Shown here: positions 1-12,928 of the stretch, piece after piece
Layout: every line of letters starts with the position of its first letter
Numbering within the stretch: position 1 is the stretch's first letter
Assembly (NCBI GenBank): GCA_024279685.1
Contig: JAJRRI010000027.1
Span: 1-34,331 of the forward strand
Direction: 5' to 3'
From: Verrucomicrobiota bacterium
GTDB lineage: Bacteria > Verrucomicrobiota > Kiritimatiellia > Kiritimatiellales > Pontiellaceae
DNA: 34,331 nt
Notes under the pieces: model-generated
The model's input: the letters and a program-made list of their open reading frames with translations, nothing else
Told to the model about the DNA's origin: nothing
The model's database searches: none
Program-made: the position numbers and the translations under genes

Positions 1-123
1 ACCGGATCAAAAGTGGATCCACAAAGAGTGCGGATAAGAGCAAGACGGAAATGGGAGGTTGAGTATCGGAATCCGCCGCGCCGGATTATTGAATTTGACA
101 TGCCTTCTCATAAGAGACTGTAA
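1..123 (+). CDS. C-terminal end of an unidentified protein (partial)
   Basis: Frame 1 is open from the window edge to a TAA at 121-123 and encodes about 40 residues that are strongly basic in the middle (VRIRARRKWEVEY) and end in EFDMPSHKRL. The start lies outside the window. I recognise no family from so short a tail, and it could be a chance open frame. No terminator is evident before the convergent toxin gene. Confidence 0.35.
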   Translation, partial: TGSKVDPQRVRIRARRKWEVEYRNPPRRIIEFDMPSHKRL

Positions 124-237
124 ATCAAACTGTCCGTTTTTTTTATTCCTCATACCGCCAACTCCTGAATGAACCGTTGCTCTGCGGTTTCAAAATCGGG
201 CGTTGTTCACCGTAAAGTGGAGCTATTTGTTGTGCAG

Positions 238-510
238 TTATTTTTTGAACAAGTCAGAATGAGTTCCCAACCGTTCAAATATGAGATTTTCTCCCTCAAT
301 TTTGTAAACAAGTAACCAATCTGATTCGATATGACACTCACGCCGCCCGACATAGTTCCCTGTTAGTTTATGATCCCGGTGGATCGGGTCGAGTTGTTCC
401 CCCGAAAGAAGCGTACGAGCGATGATTTTGAATTTCTCAAGATTCTTCCCTCGACGCTGACATCGTTTAATATCCTTATTGAGCTGTTTGGTATAAATTG
501 GGGTGTACAT
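238..510 (-). CDS. yafQ: YafQ-family (RelE superfamily) mRNA interferase toxin
   Basis: This 90-residue protein is the toxin of a type II toxin-antitoxin pair; the family cleaves mRNA in the ribosomal A site. It has the YafQ layout: an N-terminal helical hairpin rich in Lys/Arg, then DHKLTGNYVGRRECHI, DWLLVYKI and a C-terminal GTHSDLF. His47, His60, Asp64 and His84 fall in the spacing of the catalytic His50/His63/Asp67/His87 set of E. coli YafQ, so the toxin looks active. Its ATG overlaps the antitoxin stop by one base (TGATG), indicating translational coupling in an antitoxin-first operon. Family assignment is firm from the motifs; target specificity is inferred. Confidence 0.9.
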   Translation of the reverse strand: MYTPIYTKQLNKDIKRCQRRGKNLEKFKIIARTLLSGEQLDPIHRDHKLTGNYVGRRECHIESDWLLVYKIEGENLIFERLGTHSDLFKK

Positions 511-770
511 CAGATCCCCAACTTATCAAACATGTCATCGGCATCTTTGCAGATGATGAGATCTTTTCGTGAATCGGTTGCTTGGAAGGTCTTGGATGTT
601 GTTGGGGTTGGGAGAGCGACCTCAAATGGAAGACCTTCACGCAATTCGACTTGTTTATAAAACATTGTAATTGCTTGGGTCGCATTTAAACCAAGTCGTT
701 GAAAAATCGTCTCTGCATGTTGTTTTAAATCGGGTTCAACTCTAGCCCGTACCATTGCGCTTTTACTCAT
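510..770 (-). CDS. dinJ: RelB/DinJ-family antitoxin
   Basis: An 86-residue antitoxin. The N-terminal part (MVRARVEPDLKQHAETIFQRLGLNATQAITMFYKQV) is a typical RelB/DinJ ribbon-helix-helix DNA-binding and dimerisation domain, followed by GLPFEV and a C-terminal tail that would wrap the toxin. It precedes the yafQ-like gene with a one-base overlap. The ATG at 770 has an AGGAG ribosome-binding site about ten bases upstream. As in DinJ-YafQ pairs, the protein probably represses its own promoter; a small inverted repeat lies just upstream. The pair sits next to a transposase gene, consistent with an accessory region. Confidence 0.88.
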   Translation of the reverse strand: MSKSAMVRARVEPDLKQHAETIFQRLGLNATQAITMFYKQVELREGLPFEVALPTPTTSKTFQATDSRKDLIICKDADDMFDKLGI

Positions 771-799
771 CGTATTATCTCCTGTTGATAACTAGACGT

Positions 800-817
800 G
801 TATCACATTTGGGATAC
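800..817. promoter_or_regulatory. Inverted repeat upstream of the toxin-antitoxin operon (possible operator)
   Basis: GTATC-N8-GATAC lies about 30 bp upstream of the antitoxin ATG, within the stretch GTGTATCACATTTGGGATACGCAC whose arms extend imperfectly to GTG/CAC. RelB/DinJ antitoxins bind such short palindromes. The repeat and its position are seen; binding is inferred. Confidence 0.35.
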
Positions 818-949
818 GCACGCAAGGTTTGTTTTATATGTGCAGAGACCTTTAAAAAGGCGTGATGAGTTTACCGACATTCGGGTCAGTCCGCCTAATT
901 CGTTATTTTATAGTTGCGATAGATTTTTGGGTGTGTTTGATTGGTTTGT

Positions 950-1972
950 ATGGCAAGAAAACCACGAATTGAATATGCGGGAGCCACCTATCACGTTATG
1001 TGCCGGGGGAATCATCAAGAAGCTATTTTTAAGGATAAAAAGGACCATGAGCAGTTCTTCGATACCCTCGGAGAGGTGGTCGGTCGGAACGGTTGGTTGA
1101 TTCATGCCTTTGCCCTGATGGGGAACCATTACCATCTTTTGCTGGAGACTCCCAAGCCGAATTTGGTGGAGGGCATGCGTTGGTTTCAAAGCACGTATAC
1201 TCAGCGATTCAATGCGCGACATAAGGTATGGGGTCATCTTTTTCAGGGGCGATATAAAGCATTGCCGGTCGATCAGGGTGACTATTTTAGAACGGTTGCC
1301 GATTACATTCATTTGAATCCGGCGAGAGCGCATGCCTTCGATTTGGAAACCGGTGGTTTGACTGATTACCCATGGAGCAGCTTCTGTGGATATATGCGCC
1401 CAGCCAAACGCCCCGCATTCTTAACGACGGAGCGGGTGCTGGCGAGTCATGGTCTCTTAGATGATGCATCGGGTCGAAGCCGATACAACCGTTACATGAA
1501 GCGGCGAATTTTAGAGATTCAGCAAAGTTCCGATCCGAGAGAGGCGGATCCGCAATGGCGTAAAATCCGAAGAGGGTGGGCTTTTGGGTCGGATGAGTTT
1601 CGGTTGAAAATACAAGATACGCTGGATTCGGCGGTTTCGGGTAAACGGCGGGACTCTTTCATGGGCGAAGCCATCCAGCGACATGATGAGCAAGAAGCGG
1701 AAAAGTTATTCCAACAGGGGCTGATCTGTTGCGGTCTGGTGGAATCTGAACTGATCGATCTTAAAAAGGGAGACGCTCGGAAGAAGGTGATTGCATGGCA
1801 TATCCGAAAGAAGACTAGTGTACGGGTCGGGTGGATCACACAGCGGCTTAAAATGGGAGTTACATCAAATTTTTCATGTTCTATTCGGGCGGTTGAGGAA
1901 TCAAAAGAAGGGCTTCTTTGGGCGCTTAAAAATAAAATAACGAGTTCGGCGGGCCGACTCCTTTTTCCATGA
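950..1972 (+). CDS. REP-associated tyrosine transposase (RAYT, Y1_Tnp / TnpA_REP-like)
   Basis: A single-strand HUH-type nuclease of the RAYT group. Visible signatures are the MARKPRIEY start, CRGNHQEAIF, the HUH motif in ALMGNHYHLLLE, the catalytic-tyrosine helix GMRWFQSTYTQRFNARH, and GHLFQGRYKALPVD followed by ADYIHLNPARA. The C-terminal ~130 residues are an extension beyond the core and end in a helix-turn-helix-like stretch (IAWHIRKKTSVRVGWITQRLKMG) resembling DnaA-type DNA-binding ends found in larger RAYTs. The ORF track starts at a TTG (941); I chose the ATG at 950 because MARKPR is the conserved start. No clear ribosome-binding site precedes it. The stop overlaps the next gene (ATGA). 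The gene appears intact. Confidence 0.88.
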   Translation: MARKPRIEYAGATYHVMCRGNHQEAIFKDKKDHEQFFDTLGEVVGRNGWLIHAFALMGNHYHLLLETPKPNLVEGMRWFQSTYTQRFNARHKVWGHLFQGRYKALPVDQGDYFRTVADYIHLNPARAHAFDLETGGLTDYPWSSFCGYMRPAKRPAFLTTERVLASHGLLDDASGRSRYNRYMKRRILEIQQSSDPREADPQWRKIRRGWAFGSDEFRLKIQDTLDSAVSGKRRDSFMGEAIQRHDEQEAEKLFQQGLICCGLVESELIDLKKGDARKKVIAWHIRKKTSVRVGWITQRLKMGVTSNFSCSIRAVEESKEGLLWALKNKITSSAGRLLFP

Positions 1973-2433
1973 TCCCATTGATGCTTTTTACAGATGGTAG
2001 TGTGCACCCGCCTTCCCGTATTGGGTTTGGGGCTTATTTGGCCGTGACTGATGCGAGTGCGAGTCATGAGGTTCAGGTAAAGCGGTTTGAGAATACGAGC
2101 TCTTCCCAGTTGGAAGTTGAAACCCTGATCTGGGCGCTCCGCATTCTTCAACCCCAAGCGGTAACCCTCTATACGGATTCTCAGACTATAATGGGCTTGT
2201 CCGGGCGCCGATCCCGGTTTGAAGAGCGGGGTTATTTAACCCGTCAAAATAAACCAGTTCGGCTCGCCGATCTCTACCGGGAGTTTTTCCGCTTAACGGA
2301 CTCTATCGATTGTACCTTTGTGAAGGTGAAGGGGCATCAGCGTTCCCGCCAGAAAACAGAAACCGATCTTCTCTTCAGCCTCGTCGACCGGGCCTCCCGA
2401 CAGGCGATGCGCTCGAATACGCATTGCATTTGA
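1969..2433 (+). CDS. RNase H-like domain protein (ribonuclease HI family)
   Basis: 154 residues with the RNase H fold signatures: FTDGS (Asp9), the acidic Glu49 in SSSQLEVET, YTDSQ (Asp70), VKGHQ (His123) and a late Asp140 in LVDRAS. All four carboxylates and the loop histidine of active RNase HI are present, so hydrolysis of RNA in RNA-DNA hybrids is plausible. It is not a clear orthologue of the housekeeping rnhA: the sequence between motifs is divergent. The ATG overlaps the transposase stop (ATGA), so the two are probably translationally coupled. A RIO kinase gene follows 24 bp downstream and may be in the same transcript. Confidence 0.8.
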   Translation: MIPLMLFTDGSVHPPSRIGFGAYLAVTDASASHEVQVKRFENTSSSQLEVETLIWALRILQPQAVTLYTDSQTIMGLSGRRSRFEERGYLTRQNKPVRLADLYREFFRLTDSIDCTFVKVKGHQRSRQKTETDLLFSLVDRASRQAMRSNTHCI

Positions 2434-2457
2434 ATTTCTTCAAGGTATAAGTCCGCA

Positions 2458-3375
2458 ATGAAAGTTCCAAAACAGCTCAAGACGTTGATTGAGGATGGCC
2501 TCGTGGACGAAGTCCTCCAGCAGTTAATGAGTGGTAAAGAAGCCACGATATTCATTGTCCGCTGCGGGACTGAGATCCGTTGCGCGAAGGTCTATAAAGA
2601 CGCCTCTAAACGCAGTTTTAAAAAAGCCGTTCAATATCGTGAAGGCCGTCATGTACGCAACAGTCGTCGCGGCCGCGCCATGGCAAAAGGCTCCAAGTTC
2701 GGTAAAAAAGAACAGGAAGAAATCTGGCAAAACGCGGAAGCCGATGCGCTGTTTCTTCTCGATCAGGCCGGCGTCCGTGTTCCACATCCTTACGGATGCT
2801 TCGATGGTGTATTACTGATGGAATTAATTACCGATGCGGAAGGCGGTGTGGCTCCTCGACTGAATGACGTCACCTTTACGGCAGAACAAGCTCGGAACGA
2901 TCATGCGCTAGTTATGGCCAGCGTGGTCCGCATGCTTTGTGCCGGGATTGTGCACGGCGACCTGTCGGAATTTAATGTGTTGGTCGATGAATCGGGCCCC
3001 GTCATTATTGATCTGCCGCAGGCGGTCAATGCGGCCGGAAATAACAATGCTCGTGCCATGCTGGTTCGTGATGTGGTTAATATGACCCGCTACTACGGCC
3101 GATTTGCGCCCGATTTACTCAAGAGTAAATACGCCAAAGAAATTTGGGCGCATTATGAAGCCGGTACGCTTACTCCCGACACTCCCCTCACGGGCCGCTT
3201 CAAGGAATGCACCAAAATCGCAGACGTGAAAGGGGTATTAAATGAAGTGGAATTTGCCGCGAAAGAAAACAAAGAACGTCTGCGGAGACTCCGCGAACGC
3301 GAGCTGTTGGAAAAGGAACAGCACCCCGAACCCTCTCGAAGAAGGAAGAACGGTCGCCACCGCCGGCGAAGGTGA
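2458..3375 (+). CDS. RIO-type serine protein kinase (RIO1 family, PA4780-like)
   Basis: A bacterial RIO kinase of 305 residues. Key elements are visible: the RIO phosphate loop SGKEATIF (about 25-32), the lysine in CAKVYK (Lys44), the flexible-loop region RHVRNSRRGRAMAKGSKFGKKE, the catalytic loop IVHGDLSEFNVLV (Asp168, Asn173), and the metal-binding VIIDLPQAV (Asp185). The C-terminus is a strongly basic tail (RRRKNGRHRRRR), suggesting contact with RNA or ribosomes; RIO kinases are ribosome-biogenesis factors in archaea and eukaryotes, but the bacterial role is poorly defined. An AAGG lies about 13 bases upstream of the ATG. It follows the RNase H-like gene closely. Confidence 0.9.
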   Translation: MKVPKQLKTLIEDGLVDEVLQQLMSGKEATIFIVRCGTEIRCAKVYKDASKRSFKKAVQYREGRHVRNSRRGRAMAKGSKFGKKEQEEIWQNAEADALFLLDQAGVRVPHPYGCFDGVLLMELITDAEGGVAPRLNDVTFTAEQARNDHALVMASVVRMLCAGIVHGDLSEFNVLVDESGPVIIDLPQAVNAAGNNNARAMLVRDVVNMTRYYGRFAPDLLKSKYAKEIWAHYEAGTLTPDTPLTGRFKECTKIADVKGVLNEVEFAAKENKERLRRLRERELLEKEQHPEPSRRRKNGRHRRRR

Positions 3376-3681
3376 TGGCTCTCCGTTAAGAGGATTCGAT
3401 CCCTCCCTTTTCTAAACCACTTCTTCTGTCGGAGATGCCGGTGCCGAGTGTAGCATCTCCACCCGCGATTACGCTTTCGGAGACTTTCCTGAAACTAGCC
3501 CTATTCTGAAGAAGAGCTGCGCGATATCCTGGCGCACCGGCCGTACATGGCCAACTCTTATCATTAAAGGCCTGAGCGCTCGCCGAGCGGAGGGTTGCGT
3601 GTGCTTGCTGTTTCGGTATGTGTTTTGTACCCTGAGCGGGATTGAGGATTGTATTATTTATTTAACTGTAGGAGTGGAATT
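3376..3681. other. Intergenic stretch without a supported gene
   Basis: About 300 bp between the RIO kinase and the small membrane protein. It holds a perfect 8-bp inverted repeat (3431-3460) and a short open stretch ending EEELRDILAHRPYMANSYH-stop (to about 3567) that looks protein-like but has no start and an in-frame stop just upstream, so it may be a gene remnant. Otherwise I see nothing supportable. Confidence 0.5.
3431..3460. repeat. Stem-loop: GGAGATGC / GCATCTCC inverted repeat
   Basis: Perfect 8-bp arms (3431-3438 and 3453-3460) around a 14-base loop, some 55 bp after the RIO kinase stop. No T-run follows, so it is not a standard intrinsic terminator. It could be an mRNA 3'-end structure or a REP-like hairpin related to the RAYT gene upstream; only a genome-wide copy search would tell. 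Confidence 0.5.
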
Positions 3682-4041
3682 ATGAAGGTATATGTGGCGA
3701 GTTTGGTGAATGCAATGGTTTTGGTCGGGTTTGGTTTGTGGGGCTATCTGGGATCGGAGGCACCGTCGAAAACGGCGTTGATTCCTGTGATTATCGGAGT
3801 CGTTCTTCTTTCTCTATATAAGGGGATTAAAAAAGAGGATAAAATTGTGGCCCATATTGCCGTGCTTTTGACGTTGCTGATTCTAGGTGGTTTGATGAAA
3901 CCATTGACGGCATCGATGGGGAGTGGGGATGGGATGGCAATCCTACGCGTTTCGATCATGCTGCTGACGACGTTGATTGCACTGGTCGCCTTTATTAAGA
4001 GCTTTATTGCTGTACGCCGTGCCCGTACGGCAAAAGAATAG
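3682..4041 (+). CDS. Small integral membrane protein (hypothetical)
   Basis: A 119-residue protein of mostly hydrophobic sequence with about four predicted membrane helices: YVASLVNAMVLVGFGLWGYLG, LIPVIIGVVLLSLY, IVAHIAVLLTLLILGGLM and ILRVSIMLLTTLIALVAFIKSF, ending in a basic cytoplasmic tail RRARTAKE. I chose the ATG at 3682 because it follows a GGAG ribosome-binding site at 3671-3674; the ORF-track start at 3649 adds an unlikely leader. It stands alone between the RIO kinase and a strong terminator. I do not recognise a family with a known function. Confidence 0.75.
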   Translation: MKVYVASLVNAMVLVGFGLWGYLGSEAPSKTALIPVIIGVVLLSLYKGIKKEDKIVAHIAVLLTLLILGGLMKPLTASMGSGDGMAILRVSIMLLTTLIALVAFIKSFIAVRRARTAKE

Positions 4042-4084
4042 GTAGGCTCTGGGTTAAAACCCTCGTAGAAATTAGAATGGGAAG

Positions 4085-4115
4085 CGCAGTGAATTTTTAA
4101 AATCACTGCGTTTTT
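4085..4115 (+). terminator. Rho-independent terminator after the small membrane protein
   Basis: CGCAGTGA ... TCACTGCG (8 bp, 10-base A/T loop) followed directly by TTTTT, about 45 bp after the stop codon at 4041. Confidence 0.85.
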
Positions 4116-4244
4116 GCATTTATCACAGAGCCATTTACCCGCTTCTCCGAAGGTATTCCCAGTGGATTTACTTTAAATAACCCCGTGGGAATGCCCGTTT
4201 ATTAGAGGATTACGCCTTAGGTTTAAAATAAACAAAAAAAACGA

Positions 4245-4280
4245 TTGCGGGAAAAATGAATGTGCGTACTATACGCCGCC
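4245..4280 (+). promoter_or_regulatory. rRNA promoter P1
   Basis: TTGCGG-N16-TACTAT followed by the GC-rich discriminator ACGCCGCC. The same -10 hexamer, 16-bp spacing and CGCC discriminator recur in P2 and P3, which is the main evidence. Confidence 0.7.
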
Positions 4281-4517
4281 TGTTCACGACGAACTTGCCG
4301 CGTTTAAGGCATCCGTTAAACAGCACGTCGCAGAGAGAGCGGCAACGATTTTTGTTCTTTTAAAGCAGCTAAATATACGAATGACCGAGTTGAATATCTC
4401 GTACTTCCGAAAAGCAAAACGCGCTAGTAGCCGTTCATGCCCTTCACGAAGTACACCCTATTTAAAAGGCTCCTTTTTCGTTTAACTTAGCGGTTTAAAA
4501 ATAATTTGATTTTCGGG

Positions 4518-4553
4518 TTGCACGATTCAAATGGATCGATACTATAGCCCGCC
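4518..4553 (+). promoter_or_regulatory. rRNA promoter P2
   Basis: TTGCAC-N16-TACTAT followed by AGCCCGCC. It sits in a duplicated block with P3 (GGGTTGC-CGATT ... GATCG-TACTAT ... CCCGCCTTGTT). Confidence 0.72.
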
Positions 4554-4665
4554 TTGTTCAAAACAAACCGGTCGTTGAAACACACGATGCAGGTCGAGCA
4601 AGAGCCGCTCTTCGGAGTAGCAAAACTGATCTTTGATAACATTGAAAAAAAGTTGAACTTGAGGG

Positions 4666-4701
4666 TTGCGCGATTATTTTTGATCGCTACTATGACCCGC
4701 C
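4666..4701 (+). promoter_or_regulatory. rRNA promoter P3
   Basis: TTGCGC-N16-TACTAT followed by GACCCGCC, exactly 148 bp downstream of the matching P2 elements. Confidence 0.72.
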
Positions 4702-4775
4702 TTGTTTGAAACACCGAGCGCTTCGAGCGGCAAATTTCAAACAAACTGATCTTGAAACTTTTTTTACAAAGGCGG

Positions 4776-4812
4776 TTGACATTACCAACTAGTTTGGTAG
4801 GTTGCTCGCCGC
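4776..4812 (+). promoter_or_regulatory. rRNA promoter P4
   Basis: TTGACA-N16-TAGGTT followed by GCTCGCCGC. The -35 is a consensus match while the -10 is weaker; spacing and discriminator agree with P1-P3. It is the promoter closest to 16S. Confidence 0.6.
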
Positions 4813-4862
4813 TTCAACGGGAAAGCCGCTGCTAAATGTGGCTCGAAAGTTGAAGCATTTTT

Positions 4863-4874
4863 GTTCTTTGAAAA
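4863..4874 (+). promoter_or_regulatory. boxA-like antitermination site, 16S leader
   Basis: GTTCTTTGAAAA lies about 170 bp before 16S. A near-identical GTTCTTTGACAA occurs before 23S (7008-7019). Such paired motifs are the usual NusB/S10 boxA arrangement in rRNA operons. Confidence 0.65.
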
Positions 4875-4880
4875 CTGAAT

Positions 4881-4935
4881 GACTCATAAATATAACGAAA
4901 GCATTGCTTCGAATCAGAAGTGGTGCGGTTTGTTA
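4881..4935 (+). other. 16S processing stem, left arm
   Basis: GACTCATAAAT (4881-4891) is complementary to 6727-6737, and CAGAAGTGGTGCGGTTTGTTA (4915-4935) pairs with 6695-6715 with one G-U, with a further CTTCG/CGAAG pairing between. This long duplex encloses 16S and is the expected RNase III substrate. Confidence 0.8.
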
Positions 4936-5031
4936 AAGCCAATTGCTTTTAAACTAATAAAAGCATTCCGGTTCCAGCTATGGAACCGAGTTTTAAAATT
5001 GAGACACATATAGGATCAACCCATTTTTAAT

Positions 5032-6616
<1,585 letters not shown>

Positions 6617-6694
6617 GCCAATTGTAAGATTGGACCTAGGGTAACGTCCTTCGGGACGGAGCTGGAGGAAACTCTTGCTCAGAAAGTTTTTGGC

Positions 6695-6737
6695 TAACAA
6701 ACCGCACCATTTCTGGAGCGAAGATAATTTATGAGTC
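6695..6737 (+). other. 16S processing stem, right arm
   Basis: TAACAAACCGCACCATTTCTG and ATTTATGAGTC are complementary to 4915-4935 and 4881-4891 ahead of 16S, closing the 16S precursor loop. Confidence 0.8.
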
Positions 6738-6760
6738 GTTCAACAAGACATAGACCATTC

Positions 6761-6836
6761 GGGGGTATAGCTCAGTTGGTAGAGCGCCTGATTTGCATTC
6801 AGGAGGTCATCGGTTCGAACCCGTTTACCTCCACCA
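6761..6836 (+). tRNA. tRNA-Ala (TGC)
   Basis: 76 bases with a 7-bp acceptor stem (GGGGGTA/TACCTCC with one G-U), AGCTCAGTTGGTAGAGC D-arm, anticodon loop TTTGCAT (anticodon TGC), GGTTCGAACC T-arm and an encoded CCA. It lies in the 16S-23S spacer ahead of tRNA-Ile. Confidence 0.96.
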
Positions 6837-6879
6837 TCTAACGACTAGCGTTGGGATGAATCAGATAAATCCGCAGTTT

Positions 6880-6956
6880 GGGCGTGTAGCTCAGTTGGTT
6901 AGAGCGCATCCCTGATAAGGATGAGGTCACAGGTTCGACTCCTGTCACGCCCACCA
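6880..6956 (+). tRNA. tRNA-Ile (GAT)
   Basis: 77 bases with GGGCGTG/CACGCCC acceptor stem, AGCTCAGTTGGTTAGAGC D-arm, anticodon loop CTGATAA (anticodon GAT), GGTTCGACTCC T-arm and an encoded CCA. It follows tRNA-Ala, the reverse of the common Ile-Ala order. Confidence 0.96.
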
Positions 6957-7007
6957 TTTCTCGGTCATAATGTCTTAATTTCAACCACTTTTCCGCTTCG
7001 GCGGAGT

Positions 7008-7019
7008 GTTCTTTGACAA
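7008..7019 (+). promoter_or_regulatory. boxA-like antitermination site, 23S leader
   Basis: GTTCTTTGACAA, matching the boxA-like site before 16S, located in the spacer just ahead of the 23S processing stem. Confidence 0.6.
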
Positions 7020-7034
7020 TTGTATAATATTGGA
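7017..7034 (+). other. 23S processing stem, left arm
   Basis: CAATTGTATAATATTGGA is a perfect 18-bp complement of 10084-10101 after 23S; weaker pairing continues inward. Expected RNase III substrate. Confidence 0.85.
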
Positions 7035-7092
7035 TAACTGCAACAAGCGTATGTATACTTTATATATGTTACTTATGTAGCAACTTGAATTT

Positions 7093-10041
<2,949 letters not shown>

Positions 10042-10083
10042 TATATTTCAAGTTATATAGGCGTACATGCGCTTTGCGGTAAT

Positions 10084-10101
10084 TCCAATATTATACAATT
10101 G
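10084..10101 (+). other. 23S processing stem, right arm
   Basis: TCCAATATTATACAATTG, perfect complement of 7017-7034, between 23S and 5S. Confidence 0.85.
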
Positions 10102-10122
10102 TTTTTCATTTTAAAACGATTT

Positions 10123-10236
10123 TCCGGCTACCATAGCGAGGAGGAAACACCTGTTCCCATACCGAACACAGAAGTGAAGGGCCTCAGCGGCGATGGTACT
10201 AGGGGGTAGACCCTGGGAGAGTAGCACGTAGCCGGT
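10123..10236 (+). rRNA. rrf: 5S ribosomal RNA
   Basis: About 114 bases. The terminal stem CCGGCTAC/GTAGCCGG is seen, together with the conserved CCCATACCGAACACAGAAGTGAAG and GGGAGAGTAG. It is the last gene of the rRNA operon, directly before a strong terminator. Confidence 0.94.
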
Positions 10237-10246
10237 TTTATTTTTC

Positions 10247-10280
10247 AGACCTTGGATCTTTTGATCCAAGGTCTTTTTTT
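10247..10280 (+). terminator. rRNA operon terminator
   Basis: A 12-bp perfect stem AGACCTTGGATC / GATCCAAGGTCT with a four-base TTTT loop, ending in an uninterrupted T-run. Confidence 0.95.
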
Positions 10281-10357
10281 TAATAGTATTTAATTTTAAC
10301 TAGGCGTGGAATTGAGATCCTTGATCTCGAATTTAGTGGTTTGGACTTGGAGGGATC

Positions 10358-10948
10358 ATGAAACTCGTTATCGCAACGCGAAATGCCCATAAACTTGAAG
10401 AAATCAAATCTATTTTTGACTTTCAGCATCTCGAAGTCCTCTCCGCGTTCGACTTTCCTGAGATCCCTGATGTGATTGAAGATGGGAATACCCTCGAAGC
10501 CAACGCGATAAAAAAGGCGGTTGAAATTTCCAAAGCCACAGGCTGCTGGGCTATGGCGGACGACTCCGGACTGGAGGTTAACGTGCTCGATGGTGCGCCC
10601 GGGGTTTATTCCGCCCGATATGCTGGAGAGCAGTGCTCCTATTCGGATAACAATAAAAAGCTGCTTCGCGAGTTGATGGGCAAGAAAGACCGCTCCGCTC
10701 AATTCTGCACCGTAATCGCACTCTCCGATCCTGAAGGGAATGTTAAAACCGTTTCCGGGAAATGCCATGGACTTATCATCGATGAATTACGCGGTTCCAC
10801 TGGATTTGGATACGACCCGCTATTCGTCCCTGAAGGCTATACGGAAACCTTCGCTGAACTTGGTTCAGAGGTGAAAAATCGCATCTCACACCGCGCCCAA
10901 GCTTTACAGAAGGCCTGCGATGAATGGGCTGATTTTATCAGTCGATAG
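10358..10948 (+). CDS. rdgB: XTP/dITP diphosphatase (HAM1/RdgB family)
   Basis: 196 residues, the usual length for the non-canonical purine NTP pyrophosphatase that removes dITP, XTP and dITP-like nucleotides from the pool. Family motifs: the N-terminal MKLVIATRNAHKLEEI (substrate-binding TxNxxK), ANAIKKA, the catalytic ADDSGLEV, GAPGVYSARYAG, TGFGYDPLFVPEG and the C-terminal KNRISHRAQAL. An AGGG ribosome-binding site lies just ahead of the ATG. It is the first gene after the rRNA terminator and precedes purB on the same strand, both being purine-nucleotide genes, although a 260-bp gap suggests separate promoters. Confidence 0.96.
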   Translation: MKLVIATRNAHKLEEIKSIFDFQHLEVLSAFDFPEIPDVIEDGNTLEANAIKKAVEISKATGCWAMADDSGLEVNVLDGAPGVYSARYAGEQCSYSDNNKKLLRELMGKKDRSAQFCTVIALSDPEGNVKTVSGKCHGLIIDELRGSTGFGYDPLFVPEGYTETFAELGSEVKNRISHRAQALQKACDEWADFISR

Positions 10949-11087
10949 CCCGTTGGTTCTTTCTGCGTAATACCCGATTAACTTGATTGGGATTTAATCA
11001 CACAAAGTCGCCAAGAAAAAAGATTCTTCCCGATTTTTCGTTTTGAGTGACCACCAGGAGCGGGCGATAGAATACGATTTAGGTTAA

Positions 11088-12563
<1,476 letters not shown>

Positions 12564-12872
12564 CGCAGGGTTTTATCACGCAGAGCCCGTGGAGATAGAA
12601 CCACTATTTCTGATGCCGACGGGGCTTTGCTCCCCTCCGCGAAGAATATCCCGCGACCCTTGCATGTGACCTTATCCATTTCCGCCGGCCAAAAAGAAAA
12701 AATACGGGCGGGCGATATTCTGGGCGCGTTAACTGCTCTGGGCGGGATTGCAGGATCAGAGATGGGCAAAATTGATGTCATGGGTTTCGTCGCCTATGTC
12801 GCCGTGGTTCGAGCCGTCGTGACCCGGGCGGAGAAAATTCTTAGCGAATCAAAGATTAAAGGACGAAGCTAG
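12564..12872 (+). pseudogene. DbpA-type RNA-binding domain fragment (DEAD-box helicase remnant)
   Basis: The frame directly after the purB stop stays open to 12872 and encodes VTLSISAGQKEKIRAGDILGALTALGGIAGSEMGKIDVMGFVAYVAV...AEKILSESKIKGRS. This matches the C-terminal RNA-binding domain of DbpA/DeaD helicases (GrkdgirpGDIvGai ... igkIdi ... vkGR) but ends where the final strand should continue. No helicase core precedes it and the only starts are TTG-type (12627), so a decayed helicase end is most likely; a stand-alone small RNA-binding protein is less likely but possible. The domain match is by eye. Confidence 0.6.
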
Positions 12873-12928
12873 AACATCAAAAAGCTCGTAGGATGACCCA
12901 TCGGTAGCGCTATGGACACCTTTCTTTT

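Larger units (their letters stand above)
4116..5031 (+). promoter_or_regulatory. rRNA operon upstream control region
   Basis: Over 900 bp without a convincing gene ahead of 16S. It contains four promoter-like units, a boxA-like site and the left arm of the 16S processing stem. An imperfect inverted repeat GGTATTCCCA / TGGGAATGCC (4152-4195) near the left end may be a second transcription stop. P2 and P3 lie in a partly duplicated segment repeating at 148 bp. The 85-residue minus-strand ORF (4487-4744) crosses the promoters and looks spurious. Confidence 0.7.

Noticed and set aside
370-660. 96-residue plus-strand ORF over the toxin-antitoxin genes
   Set aside because: It is antisense to two genes with strong family motifs and has no motif of its own.
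4487-4744. 85-residue minus-strand ORF upstream of 16S
   Set aside because: It crosses the duplicated promoter block, has a low-complexity Cys/Phe/Lys composition and no ribosome-binding site.
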